From positions 804,861 to 868,860 of the forward strand of contig NZ_CP061311.1 of NCBI RefSeq assembly GCF_018688095.1: a DNA stretch of 64,000 bases, given 5' to 3'. Source of the DNA: Polynucleobacter sp. AP-Titi-500A-B4 (lineage in GTDB: Bacteria; Pseudomonadota; Gammaproteobacteria; Burkholderiales; Burkholderiaceae). This document shows positions 1-7,991 of the stretch, one piece after another. Positions within the stretch are counted from its first letter, which is position 1. Each line of letters begins with the position of its first letter. The position numbers were made by a program, and so were the translations under genes. The notes beneath the pieces are model-generated. The model did not search any database and had not been told where the DNA came from. It saw only the letters and a list, made by a program, of their open reading frames with translations.

Positions 1-99
1 CCCGATGGTGGCACTACGGCTCAGTTTGATGTCTTTATTCGCAAGCAGATGGAAATCTGGAAAAAAGTAGTTGCACAAGCTGGGATTACTCCAGAGTAG
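1..99 (+). CDS. C-terminal end of a Bug-type (TctC family) solute-binding protein, partial
   Basis: The window opens inside a reading frame that runs in frame 1 to a TAG at 97-99. The last 32 residues include FIRKQMEIWKKVVAQAGI and end in TPE. This matches the usual C-terminus of the Bug/TctC periplasmic binding proteins that are abundant in Burkholderiales and often end in a similar helix plus 'AGI.PE'. These receptors bind carboxylates for uptake. Only the tail is visible, so the ligand cannot be inferred. The gene lies 23 bases upstream of a UbiD decarboxylase on the same strand, so the binding protein may feed an aromatic or unsaturated acid to that enzyme; this is inference. Confidence 0.6.
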   Translation, partial: PDGGTTAQFDVFIRKQMEIWKKVVAQAGITPE

Positions 100-122
100 T
101 TTTTTTACTAGGATGCCTTGAG

Positions 123-1547
123 ATGAATAAATACAAGCAACTGCGTTCTTGGTTAGCGCATTTGGCTGAGACAAATCGCTTAGTGGCTACACATGAGAAT
201 GTGTCGCTACGTCATCAACTTGCTGCAATTGCAAAGAAGCTTGATGGAAAGAGTGCAACACTTTTTCCGAATCCTGATGGACATCACATTCCAGTGGTAT
301 CGGGTTTTATGTCATCTAGGTCTTGGATCGCTGAGGCAATGGGTATTGATGAAGCAAAGTTGCTTGATGAGTTTCGTAAGGCTGCCGATAATCCAATAGC
401 CTGTAAGTTGGTAGAGAATGCCCCCTGTCAAGAGGTAAGGCACCAAGATTTCGATATGCGCACCTTATTGCCTGTTCCCACACATAGTGAACATGATAGT
501 GGTCCCTACATCACTGCAGGATTGGTGATCGCTAGAAATCCTAAAACAGGAATTCAAAACGTATCTATCAATCGAATTCAAGTAAATTCTAAAGATCACA
601 TGGCTGTGTTGATATTACCGAGACATCTCCACGCATTTCAACAGGCTGCCGAAGAGCTGAATCAACCACTGCCAGTAGCAGTAGTCATTGGCGTTGATCC
701 CCTAACGTTGCTGGCATCGCAGGCTATAGCGCCAATTGACTTTGATGAGCTAGAAATTGCTGGAGCATTGCATGGAGAGGCGTTAAATGTAGTGCGCTGC
801 ATAAGCAATGAAGTCAGAGTACCAGCAGATGCTGAAATAGTTATAGAGGGACATATTCCCCCTAAGTTAAGAGAGCTTGAGGGCCCCTTCGGAGAGTATC
901 CAAAATACTATAGCTCCCAGGAAAAGCGTCAAGTGATTGTGGTGGATATGGTCACGCACAGAAAATCTCCTATCTTTCATACGATAGTTCCAGCGGAGTT
1001 GGAGCACTTATTACTTGGCTCTATTCCAAGGGAGGCAACGATCCTGTCTTATTTGCGCAGAAGTTTTCCTGGGGTCTTGGATGTCCATTTGTCTCTTGGT
1101 GGGGTGGGTAGATATCATCTTTATGTACAAATTAAGAAAACGCATGAAGGGATTCCTAAAAATGTGATTGCTGGAGCTTTTAGCTCTCACTATGATGTAA
1201 AGCATGTGGTTGTCGTTGATGAAGATGTTGATGTGCATGATCCATCTCAAGTTGAGTGGGCCATCGCAACCCGTTTTCAAGCTAAGCGCGATCTGGTGAT
1301 GATTGAGGATGCACAGGGTTCTGTTCTTGATCCATCCACCACAGTAAGTCTTCCTGTTGATCAAAATGGTGTTATTCCTGCCCGCTATCAAGGGATGAGC
1401 TCAAAACTTGGATTTGATGCAACCAAGCCGCTTGTATATGAGGGTCACGTTTTCACTAAGATCAAAATTCCCGGTGAAGATGAAGTGGATTTAGATGTCG
1501 TTTTAGATCGTCAATTTCCTATCTCTTCGATCCTCAAGCTGAATTAA
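123..1547 (+). CDS. UbiD family prenylated-FMN-dependent decarboxylase
   Basis: A 474-residue protein of the UbiD/Fdc1 family, which reversibly decarboxylates aromatic or alpha,beta-unsaturated acids using prenylated FMN. The catalytic Glu-Arg-Glu set appears to be present: R151 in INRIQ, and E253 and E258 in LEGPFGEY, with the four-residue gap between the two glutamates typical of the family. It is followed 12 bases later by ubiX, which makes the cofactor. A separate housekeeping UbiD for ubiquinone may lie elsewhere; the neighbouring Bug-type binding protein suggests a catabolic decarboxylase rather than ubiquinone synthesis. The substrate cannot be assigned from sequence alone. The family call is secure, the role uncertain. 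Confidence 0.88.
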   Translation: MNKYKQLRSWLAHLAETNRLVATHENVSLRHQLAAIAKKLDGKSATLFPNPDGHHIPVVSGFMSSRSWIAEAMGIDEAKLLDEFRKAADNPIACKLVENAPCQEVRHQDFDMRTLLPVPTHSEHDSGPYITAGLVIARNPKTGIQNVSINRIQVNSKDHMAVLILPRHLHAFQQAAEELNQPLPVAVVIGVDPLTLLASQAIAPIDFDELEIAGALHGEALNVVRCISNEVRVPADAEIVIEGHIPPKLRELEGPFGEYPKYYSSQEKRQVIVVDMVTHRKSPIFHTIVPAELEHLLLGSIPREATILSYLRRSFPGVLDVHLSLGGVGRYHLYVQIKKTHEGIPKNVIAGAFSSHYDVKHVVVVDEDVDVHDPSQVEWAIATRFQAKRDLVMIEDAQGSVLDPSTTVSLPVDQNGVIPARYQGMSSKLGFDATKPLVYEGHVFTKIKIPGEDEVDLDVVLDRQFPISSILKLN

Positions 1548-1559
1548 TTAGGACTCTTC

Positions 1560-2135
1560 ATGAATAAACGGTTAATTGTGGCCATTACCGGAGCATCCGG
1601 GACAATCTATGGAATTCGAATTCTGGAGGCTTTGAGAGAAATCGGTGTTGAGTCTCATTTAGTGATGAGTGACTCAGCTAAGCTAACCATGTCTGCAGAA
1701 ACCAATTACAAACCTGCCCAAGTTGAAGCCTTGGCTGATGTTGTGCATTCAGCAAAAAATGTAGGAGCCTCAATTTCCTCGGGTTCATTCAAAAGTTTGG
1801 GAATGGTCATTGCCCCATGCTCTATTCGCACCCTGTCCGAGATTGCAACTGGGGTAACAAGTAGTTTGGTATCTAGGGCTGCAGATGTTGTGCTTAAAGA
1901 GCGGCGCCGCTTAGTCTTGATGGTAAGAGAGACGCCGTTGCATGCTGGACATTTGCGCTCTATGTCTCAAGTTACAGAATGTGGTGCAATCATCATGCCT
2001 CCCGTACCCGCATTTTATGCCATGCCAAAATCACTCGATGAGATGGTAAATCATACGGTTGGAAGATGTTTAGATTTGTTTGAGCTTGATAATCAACTGG
2101 TAACAAGATGGTCCGGCATGGAAGCCAATAAATGA
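1560..2135 (+). CDS. ubiX: UbiX family flavin prenyltransferase
   Basis: A 191-residue flavoprotein that attaches a dimethylallyl group to FMN to make prenyl-FMN, the cofactor of UbiD enzymes. Visible family marks are the N-terminal Rossmann-like GASGTIYG (residues 11-18), MVIAPCSIRTLSEIATG in the middle, VRETPLH, and PPVPAFY near the C-terminus. Length is normal for UbiX/Pad1. It follows the UbiD gene directly and overlaps the next small gene by 4 bases (ATGA), so the three genes are probably co-transcribed. The pairing makes the local UbiD self-sufficient for cofactor. This copy may also serve a ubiquinone-pathway UbiD. Confidence 0.92.
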   Translation: MNKRLIVAITGASGTIYGIRILEALREIGVESHLVMSDSAKLTMSAETNYKPAQVEALADVVHSAKNVGASISSGSFKSLGMVIAPCSIRTLSEIATGVTSSLVSRAADVVLKERRRLVLMVRETPLHAGHLRSMSQVTECGAIIMPPVPAFYAMPKSLDEMVNHTVGRCLDLFELDNQLVTRWSGMEANK

Positions 2136-2410
2136 TTATTTACGTTTATTACAAAATAATTCCTTCTGCTTTCCCCGAGCTTGCCGTTCACGTTAGGTCC
2201 ATTCAATCGCAATTGACGACCGAGTTCACTTCATTAACCTGTGATCTATTAAAGCGGCCTCAGCCGGATGAGGAGGGTAGGGAAACTTGGATGGAGGTCT
2301 ATGATTTAGGTGCGCTGAGCCAACTTAACTTCCTGAAGCGTTTATCGGAGCTGGTTGAGCAGCAAGGTTTACCCCTTCCGAGGCGGAATGAATCTTTTGT
2401 TCCAATTTAA
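2132..2410 (+). CDS. Small DUF4936-like protein
   Basis: A 92-residue soluble protein starting inside the stop codon of ubiX (ATGA overlap), so translation is probably coupled. It begins MIIYVYYKI and contains LLKRP and TWMEVYDL, resembling the DUF4936 family of short betaproteobacterial proteins with a ferredoxin-like fold (YxYYR...LLRRP...TWMEVY pattern). No catalytic residues are recognisable and no function is known. Its coupling to ubiX suggests a link to prenyl-FMN or decarboxylase function, but this is only context. It is followed at once by a strong bidirectional terminator. Confidence 0.7.
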   Translation: MIIYVYYKIIPSAFPELAVHVRSIQSQLTTEFTSLTCDLLKRPQPDEEGRETWMEVYDLGALSQLNFLKRLSELVEQQGLPLPRRNESFVPI

Positions 2411-2420
2411 TAAGTAAACA

Positions 2421-2446
2421 AAAAGCCCCGAGAGATCGGGGCTTTT
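2421..2446. terminator. Bidirectional intrinsic terminator between DUF4936 and phasin genes
   Basis: A perfect 11-bp inverted repeat (AAAAGCCCCGA / TCGGGGCTTTT) encloses a GAGA loop. The A-run and T-run at the two ends let it terminate transcription from both strands. It sits between two convergent genes, ending the ubiDX operon on the plus strand and the phasin gene on the minus strand. Confidence 0.93.
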
Positions 2447-2468
2447 GCATTAACGGGTTAGGGGATAA

Positions 2469-3023
2469 TTATTTTTTCTTAGAGGCTTTCGTTGCAGCGC
2501 CAGCAGTCTTTGCTACAGCATCAGCTGCTGTATTCATATTCGTTTGCGCAACATCAACAGCATGCTTGACAGCTTTTTGGCTAGTCTCAAAAACATTGTT
2601 GGCAGAAGCAATTGCATGCTTAAGTGCTTGAACGGCAGCATCAGAACCAGCAGGCGCATTCTTGGTCCACTCTTCCACCAAGGCATTCATTTTCTTTTGG
2701 CCGGCAGCAAACTCTTTCTCGGCGGACTTGGTAAAGCTGTCCTGAGTTTCGTGGGCTAGCTCATACAAATGGCGGCTGTAAGAAATAATCTTCTCTGCAA
2801 TTGGCTGAACGGTCTCTGCTTGGTGGGCGAGAAGTTGTTGAATATCTTTTACTTCCAATGCTTTCTTGGCATTGTTCACGCTGTCGCTCAAACTTTGTTT
2901 AGCAATGGCTAAATTGAGCTCCACTAATTTCTCAATACTTTGGAGTGCTTGATTAGTCAGACCACTCAAAGTTTCTAAATTGGCTTTTTGAGCGGCTGCG
3001 ATTTGTTCTGGCGTTAGGTTCAT
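2469..3023 (-). CDS. phaP: Phasin family protein (polyhydroxyalkanoate granule-associated)
   Basis: A 184-residue protein of the TIGR01841/Phasin_2 type that coats polyhydroxyalkanoate granules. It begins MNLTPEQIAAAQKANLETL, a typical phasin start, is strongly helical, and ends in an Ala/Lys-rich tail (AAGAATKASKKK). An in-frame ATG 24 codons upstream exists, but the start at 3023 has a good ribosome site (AAAGGGA, 6 bases upstream) and matches family length, so it was chosen. A good promoter lies upstream at 3101-3128. The gene indicates PHB storage, consistent with the 3-hydroxyacyl-CoA dehydrogenase further along. The exact paralogue number is not determinable. Confidence 0.88.
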   Translation of the reverse strand: MNLTPEQIAAAQKANLETLSGLTNQALQSIEKLVELNLAIAKQSLSDSVNNAKKALEVKDIQQLLAHQAETVQPIAEKIISYSRHLYELAHETQDSFTKSAEKEFAAGQKKMNALVEEWTKNAPAGSDAAVQALKHAIASANNVFETSQKAVKHAVDVAQTNMNTAADAVAKTAGAATKASKKK

Positions 3024-3100
3024 CTCAATCCCTTTCTGTGGGTTCGCTGTGTTCACTATGATCTCGCTGACCCTCAAGGTCAATGGATGATTCATGCATC

Positions 3101-3128
3101 ATTATATGGTTTGTATATTGCAACGCAA
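3101..3128 (-). promoter_or_regulatory. Sigma-70 promoter of the phasin gene
   Basis: On the minus strand a perfect -10 TATAAT (3101-3106) is preceded after 16 bases by TTGCGT (3123-3128) as -35. It lies about 78 bases upstream of the phasin ATG at 3023. A small hairpin (TGACC-CTCAA-GGTCA, about 3068-3082) falls in the resulting leader. The rest of the 211-base gap to the EamA gene at 3235 shows nothing else I can name. Confidence 0.6.
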
Positions 3129-3234
3129 CATGAGCATTAACCATTGGGCTAATTATGAAGAATGCAGGTGAGTCTTCAAAAAAGCCTAAAATCAGAGATT
3201 AATAAAAAATCTCAATATTTTCAGTAAGTTATCC

Positions 3235-4122
3235 ATGAAGCTAGGCTTAGACGACGTAATTGCACCCGTATTTGTATTGATTTGGAGTACAGGATTTGTA
3301 ATTGCGCGCATGGCGATGCCTTATGTAGAGCCTGCCACTTTTCTGTTCTGGCGCTTTGCTGGCGTAGTTGCTGCGATGGCTGCGCTCAGTCTCGTGTGGC
3401 GCATCACTTGGCCTAGTTGGTCACAAATTAAGCATATTGCTGTGGCTGGCATGCTGCTGCAATTTGGTTACCTTTTGGGTGTTTGGTTTGCGGTCCGCCT
3501 AGGAATGACTGCTGGATTGGTAGCCATTATTGTTGGTCTGCAACCAATTCTGACGGCTTGGTTTGCCGCTTGGATTTCAGAGAAAGTCACATCACGCCAA
3601 TGGATAGGCCTCTGTTTTGGTTTTGCAGGTGTTGCTCTGGTGGTTGTTGAAAAGATTGGTTTTGCTCATATTCCTCTTGCTAGCTACGCTCTGGCATTCG
3701 TTGGCTTACTTTCTATTACCTTTGGGACGCTATACCAAAAGAAATTTTGCCCTGTATTTGATCTGCGCGCCGGCTCAGCGATTCAGTTTAGTGTTTCAGC
3801 TGTACTGTGTTTCTTCTGCATGTATTTCTTTGAAACTGGCGTCATGTTTTGGAATGCATCCGTAGTGGGTGCCTTGTTATGGGCTATTTTCCCAATATCA
3901 ATCGGCTCAATCAGTTTGCTTTTCATGATGATCCGCAAAGGTGCTGCGACAAAAGTAACAAGCTTGCTGTATCTCACTCCACCGACAACAGCTTTAATGG
4001 CTTGGCTCTTATTTGATGAGCCATTTACGCTCATGATGGCTTTAGGTCTATGTTTGACAATGACGGGGGTGATGCTGGTGAATGCTCGGCAGGCAAATAC
4101 TGTAGCCACCATTGCGGAGTAG
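3235..4122 (+). CDS. EamA/DMT superfamily transporter
   Basis: A 295-residue inner-membrane protein with about ten hydrophobic segments in two EamA repeats (roughly residues 10-140 and 150-285). Marks include VFVLIWSTGFVIAR near the N-terminus and LTPPTTALMAWLLFDEPFT near the C-terminus, typical of drug/metabolite exporters of the RhaT/YdcZ/EamA group. Substrate is unknown; relatives export amino acids or other small metabolites. It is transcribed alone on the plus strand, about 108 bases before the PBP7-like gene. The family call is safe, the transported compound is not predictable. Confidence 0.87.
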   Translation: MKLGLDDVIAPVFVLIWSTGFVIARMAMPYVEPATFLFWRFAGVVAAMAALSLVWRITWPSWSQIKHIAVAGMLLQFGYLLGVWFAVRLGMTAGLVAIIVGLQPILTAWFAAWISEKVTSRQWIGLCFGFAGVALVVVEKIGFAHIPLASYALAFVGLLSITFGTLYQKKFCPVFDLRAGSAIQFSVSAVLCFFCMYFFETGVMFWNASVVGALLWAIFPISIGSISLLFMMIRKGAATKVTSLLYLTPPTTALMAWLLFDEPFTLMMALGLCLTMTGVMLVNARQANTVATIAE

Positions 4123-4230
4123 GCGGGTAAAAAGTGGGATGGTTTAACCAAGATGGGGCGTAGAAATCCAGTCCTCCTTTGGAAATTAATTATCATTCCG
4201 TATGTTGAAAGTTTTGGAAGGTATTTTTGG

Positions 4231-5235
4231 ATGCGTTTGAATCGTTTTTGGCTCATTGCCGTAACCTTGGTTTTTGCCTGCGGCGCACTTCAAATTGCAC
4301 CGTCAATAGCCGCCAGCAAAGATAAAGAAAAGCAAACCAAAACGACTAAGGTGGTTGTTAAGTCTGCCAAGAAACCCAAAACTGTTCGCGTCACAGTTAC
4401 CCGTTCTGCAGGTCCAGTAGTCGCAGCGCCTCCATCGTTGGCAACTGCACTTGGATTACGTGGCCAACATGATGACTTGAGTCTGAAGTCCAGTGTGGCG
4501 ATGGTTGTTAATCAAGATACCAAAGAAGTCTACTTCGAAAAAAATCCAACAGTCAGCTTGCCAATTGCATCCATTACAAAGTTGATGACGGCAATGGTGG
4601 TGTTAGATTCCAAATTACCTCTTGATGAAACCCTCGTTATTAATGCAGATGATGTGCATATCTATCGCACCTCACGTCTAGCGGGTGGAACAGTATTAAC
4701 TCGGCAGGAGGCATTGTTATTAGCGTTGATGTCCTCTGAGAACCGTGCTGCATATACCTTAGGCAGAAATTACCCAGGCGGTGTTCCGGCATTTGTGGAT
4801 GCTATGAATCGCAAAGCAAAAGAGTTGAATATGGATCATTCGCATTTTGCTGATCCAACAGGTTTGCTCAGTGATAACGTCGCTACTGCTGAAGATTTGA
4901 CCCGCATGCTCAGCGCCGCATACCAATACAAGCTCATTCGTGAGTACTCAACTTGGCCAGATTTAACTATGGTCATTGCTAAGCGACCACAAAAATTCTT
5001 AAACACTAATCGTTTGGTACGTTCAGGTGATATGGATATTGGCTTACAAAAAACCGGCTTTATTAATGCGGCTGGAAAATGTTTGGTGATGCAAGCGCGT
5101 GTAAACAATACGCCACTATTGCTCGTCTTCTTAGACTCAGTTGGAACACAGTCTCGTTTTGCAGATGCAGTGCGTGTGCGTGATTGGTATGAGCGCATGC
5201 CGCCAGGCGCGCAACCGATTCGTCGCTTAATGTAG
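4231..5235 (+). CDS. pbpG: PBP7-like serine D-Ala-D-Ala endopeptidase/carboxypeptidase
   Basis: A 334-residue periplasmic low-molecular-weight penicillin-binding protein of peptidase family S11. The chosen start gives a clean signal peptide (MRLNRFWLIAVTLVFACGAL..AA) and follows a GGAAGG site; an earlier in-frame ATG at 4153 would add an odd 26-residue extension. After a Lys-rich linker come the three catalytic motifs: SITK (nucleophile S114, K117), SEN (169-171) and KTG (274-276). It would trim peptidoglycan cross-links. The short C-terminal part, without a long extra domain, fits PbpG rather than DacA/DacC. Its end lies 10 bases from the convergent IclR gene. Confidence 0.88.
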   Translation: MRLNRFWLIAVTLVFACGALQIAPSIAASKDKEKQTKTTKVVVKSAKKPKTVRVTVTRSAGPVVAAPPSLATALGLRGQHDDLSLKSSVAMVVNQDTKEVYFEKNPTVSLPIASITKLMTAMVVLDSKLPLDETLVINADDVHIYRTSRLAGGTVLTRQEALLLALMSSENRAAYTLGRNYPGGVPAFVDAMNRKAKELNMDHSHFADPTGLLSDNVATAEDLTRMLSAAYQYKLIREYSTWPDLTMVIAKRPQKFLNTNRLVRSGDMDIGLQKTGFINAAGKCLVMQARVNNTPLLLVFLDSVGTQSRFADAVRVRDWYERMPPGAQPIRRLM

Positions 5236-5245
5236 CTTTCTTGAG

Positions 5246-6070
5246 TTAGGCGGTAGTGCCTGGCTCAGCAGACTTGGGCTTGTAGCCCATTCCTTTGGAG
5301 ATCTGCAGGGCCGTATCTTGTAATGATCTCAGCCAATCTGCCTGAATACGATCTGTTGGAGCGCTCAGCGATAGACCTGCTACCAGTTTGCCAGTGTCGT
5401 CTAAGATGGCAGCGGCTAAACAGCTCACTCCAAGCTCTAGTTCTTCATCATCCCGTGCACTGCCGACTCTACGAACGTGATTCAATTCAGACTCTAACTT
5501 CGCTAAGTCAGTAATGCTGTTTCGGGTATGGCCAGAGAGGCCCGTACGGGTAACGTAGGCACGCACTTGATTGGCATCATCACTGGCTAGGAATAATTTG
5601 CCAACAGAGGTGAGGTGCAAGGGTGCACGACCACCGATCGCGCGAACCACTTGCATGCCGGAACGTTCGCTATAGGCACGATCGATATACACAATCTCAT
5701 CACCCTGGCGTACTGAAAGATTAACCGTCTCGCCAGTGATTTTGTGTAGGGTGCGCATGGGGACTTGAGCTGCTTCTCGAACAGATAGTCGTGCTTTAAC
5801 TAAGTTACCTAGCTCTAAGAGCTTCAATCCGAGTCGATAGGTACCGCCATCGCCACGCTCAACCAATCGGCAGGCAACCATGTCATTCAGAATGCGGTGA
5901 GCAGTAGAGGGGTGAAGGCCTGTTTCTTCAGCCAGATTCTTGAGACTGCTGGATTCTTCGTGGATCGCTAGTGCATCGAGCAAGTTCATCATGCGCTCCA
6001 CCACTTGAATTGCTGTTTTAGCAACTTCCCCGGTATTTTTAGAGGTTTTGACAGTTTTGCTTGTGCTCAT
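5246..6070 (-). CDS. IclR family transcriptional regulator
   Basis: A 274-residue regulator. An N-terminal winged helix-turn-helix (about residues 20-85, SLKNLAEETGLHPSTAHRIL being the recognition region) is followed by an IclR effector-binding domain (about 100-260). IclR proteins commonly control catabolic genes. It has no obvious same-strand partner: pyrD upstream is a housekeeping gene 121 bases away. The region before its start contains AT-rich inverted repeats (see 6087-6115) that could bind the regulator itself. The regulated pathway and ligand are unknown. Confidence 0.88.
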   Translation of the reverse strand: MSTSKTVKTSKNTGEVAKTAIQVVERMMNLLDALAIHEESSSLKNLAEETGLHPSTAHRILNDMVACRLVERGDGGTYRLGLKLLELGNLVKARLSVREAAQVPMRTLHKITGETVNLSVRQGDEIVYIDRAYSERSGMQVVRAIGGRAPLHLTSVGKLFLASDDANQVRAYVTRTGLSGHTRNSITDLAKLESELNHVRRVGSARDDEELELGVSCLAAAILDDTGKLVAGLSLSAPTDRIQADWLRSLQDTALQISKGMGYKPKSAEPGTTA

Positions 6071-6086
6071 ACCTCATATTGTAGCG

Positions 6087-6115
6087 ATTTCAGGTCATAT
6101 TGCATATTATGAAAT
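6087..6115. promoter_or_regulatory. Inverted repeat upstream of the iclR-type gene, possible operator
   Basis: ATTTCA (6087-6092) and TGAAAT (6110-6115) form an exact inverted repeat separated by 17 AT-rich bases. It lies 17-45 bases upstream of the regulator start, a position fitting autoregulation. In AT-rich DNA such arms can arise by chance, so support is weak. Confidence 0.3.
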
Positions 6116-6191
6116 GCGATTTTAAAAAGGATTTGAGCAATTACCCCTGCTTAGGGCATTCCAAGGCCTACATGAAGTGGAAAAGACTAAT

Positions 6192-7226
6192 TTAGGGGTG
6201 TCTGAGTGCTTTGGCGCACTCGTTTACTAGATCGGGGCCTCGATAAATCAAGCCACTGTACAACTGAACCAGGCTGGCGCCTGCCATGATCTTTTCTCTA
6301 GCATCAGCGCCACTCAAAATACCGCCAACTCCAATAATAGGGAGCGTGTTTCCAAGTCTAGCTTTGAGGGCCTTGATGACGATATTAGATGCATTGCGAA
6401 CCGGCGCTCCAGATAAACCACCTGCTTCCTGACCGTGTTCCATTCCCTGAACGGCATCGCGAGCAATGGTTGTATTCGTAGCAATGACTGCGTCAATCCC
6501 AAATTCCATTAAGAGATCCGCAATCAGATTGATATCGCCTTGATCTAGATCGGGTGCAATTTTTAGAAAGAGTGGCTTACGAACTCCAAAGCGATCGCTT
6601 AAGCGCTTGCGAGCATCGTCCAAGCTATCGAGTAATGCACGCAGCATCTCCTCTCCTTGCAAGGCACGCAGGTTTTGAGTATTAGGTGACGAGATATTGA
6701 CTGTGATGTAGGTGGCGATTTCATAAACAGCTTCCATCGCCAGGACATAGTCGCTGGCCGCATCTTCAATTGGCGTGCTTGCATTCTTGCCAATATTCAA
6801 GCCCAATACACCTCCGTTTTGCCAAAAGCGTGAGCGACGCGCTCTCGCTACACAGGCTTCAACGCCATCATTGTTAAAGCCCATGCGATTAATGATTGCT
6901 TGGGCTTCGGACAGTCTGAACATGCGTGGCTTGGGGTTGCCGGGCTGGGGGCGGGGTGTAACCGTACCGATTTCTAAAAAGCCAAAACCTAATGCAGCCA
7001 GCGCATCAATATGTTTGCCATCTTTATCTAAACCAGCTGCAAGTCCTACTGGATTCGGAAAGGAGATGCCGCAAAGAGTATGCGGGTCTGCAATAGGTTT
7101 ACTAAGAAACTTTTTGAGTAGGCCCCAGCGTTGAGCACGATCTAAATTCGTGAGTGTGAGATTGTGGGCTTGTTCAGGGTCTAGGCAAAACAGCCAAGGA
7201 CGCAAGAGTGAATAACGATCGATCAT
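6192..7226 (-). CDS. pyrD: Dihydroorotate dehydrogenase (quinone), class 2
   Basis: A 344-residue FMN enzyme that oxidises dihydroorotate to orotate in pyrimidine synthesis, passing electrons to quinone. The N-terminal segment RPWLFCLDPEQAHNLTL is the membrane-associating part typical of class 2. Further marks are NPVGLAAGLDKDG, the catalytic-serine region NISSPNTQNLR, and IGVGGILSGADAREKIMAGA near the C-terminus. It is the last gene of a minus-strand series that begins at least with pabB-pabC; bpt lies 9 bases upstream. Length and motifs are normal. Confidence 0.96.
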   Translation of the reverse strand: MIDRYSLLRPWLFCLDPEQAHNLTLTNLDRAQRWGLLKKFLSKPIADPHTLCGISFPNPVGLAAGLDKDGKHIDALAALGFGFLEIGTVTPRPQPGNPKPRMFRLSEAQAIINRMGFNNDGVEACVARARRSRFWQNGGVLGLNIGKNASTPIEDAASDYVLAMEAVYEIATYITVNISSPNTQNLRALQGEEMLRALLDSLDDARKRLSDRFGVRKPLFLKIAPDLDQGDINLIADLLMEFGIDAVIATNTTIARDAVQGMEHGQEAGGLSGAPVRNASNIVIKALKARLGNTLPIIGVGGILSGADAREKIMAGASLVQLYSGLIYRGPDLVNECAKALRHP

Positions 7227-7235
7227 GGGTAGATA

Positions 7236-7991
7236 TTATGAACCAGCTAATCTACTCAAGGGCTGCCAGTGATCGTCAATTAAGCCTTCCATGGGTTGAT
7301 ACTTCGCTTTATAGGACATCTTTTCACTATCTTGAATATAGTAGCCGAGATAGAGGTAAGGTAAGTTGAGTATCCGAGCCTGTTCAATCTGCCACAGAAT
7401 GCTGTAGCCACCAAAGCTCGCACCCCTATCAGAGGTATCGTAGAAGGTATATACCGAGGAGATTCCTTGTTCCAGAATATCAATCATGCTCACCATGCGC
7501 AGCCGCCCTGGATGAGCGTCATGTGGGCCGTCTCTAAATTCAACAATCCGAGAGTTGACCCGACTTTGTAATAAAAATTGCATGTACTGATCTTGATCAT
7601 CGTTATCCATATCGCTACCTGCATGACGCTCATTTTGATAGCGTTGATACAGTTGGTAATGCTCTTCTTGATAACCTAAATTGAGAACAAAGGCTTGCAA
7701 GCCCAAATGTTTTTTCCAAGCGCGCCGTTGACTACGAGTCGGTGTAAATTGATCCACCAAAATACGCGTAGCAATGCAGGCTTTGCATTCATCACAATAA
7801 GGGCGATAGGTATATAAGCCACTACGACGAAAGCCAGCATTTAAGAGTTCGTTATACACATCCGCATGAATCAGGTGAGATGGTGTGGCAACTTGCGAGC
7901 GCGCAGTTTTGTTCGGCAGGTAACTGCAGGGATAGGGCGCGGTTGCATAAAACTGCAGAGCGGTTAAGGGAAGTTCTTTAAGCCGAGTCAT
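7236..7991 (-). CDS. bpt: Aspartate/glutamate leucyltransferase (bacterial N-degron transferase)
   Basis: A 251-residue aminoacyl-tRNA protein transferase of the ATE/Bpt family. It adds leucine from Leu-tRNA to proteins beginning with Asp or Glu, marking them for ClpS-ClpAP. The N-terminal domain has the conserved cysteines (C22 in PCSYLP; C66, C69 and C72 in YCDECKAC) and RRAWKK; the C-terminal domain has DTSDRGASFGGYS and LPYLYLGYYI. Its ATG overlaps the stop of aat by 4 bases, so both N-degron transferases are translated from one message. Bpt is absent from E. coli but common in Burkholderiales. Confidence 0.95.
   Translation of the reverse strand: MTRLKELPLTALQFYATAPYPCSYLPNKTARSQVATPSHLIHADVYNELLNAGFRRSGLYTYRPYCDECKACIATRILVDQFTPTRSQRRAWKKHLGLQAFVLNLGYQEEHYQLYQRYQNERHAGSDMDNDDQDQYMQFLLQSRVNSRIVEFRDGPHDAHPGRLRMVSMIDILEQGISSVYTFYDTSDRGASFGGYSILWQIEQARILNLPYLYLGYYIQDSEKMSYKAKYQPMEGLIDDHWQPLSRLAGS

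Noticed and set aside
4836..5198. Antisense frame opposite the PBP7-like gene
   Set aside because: Shadow of a gene with intact catalytic motifs; no recognisable domain.
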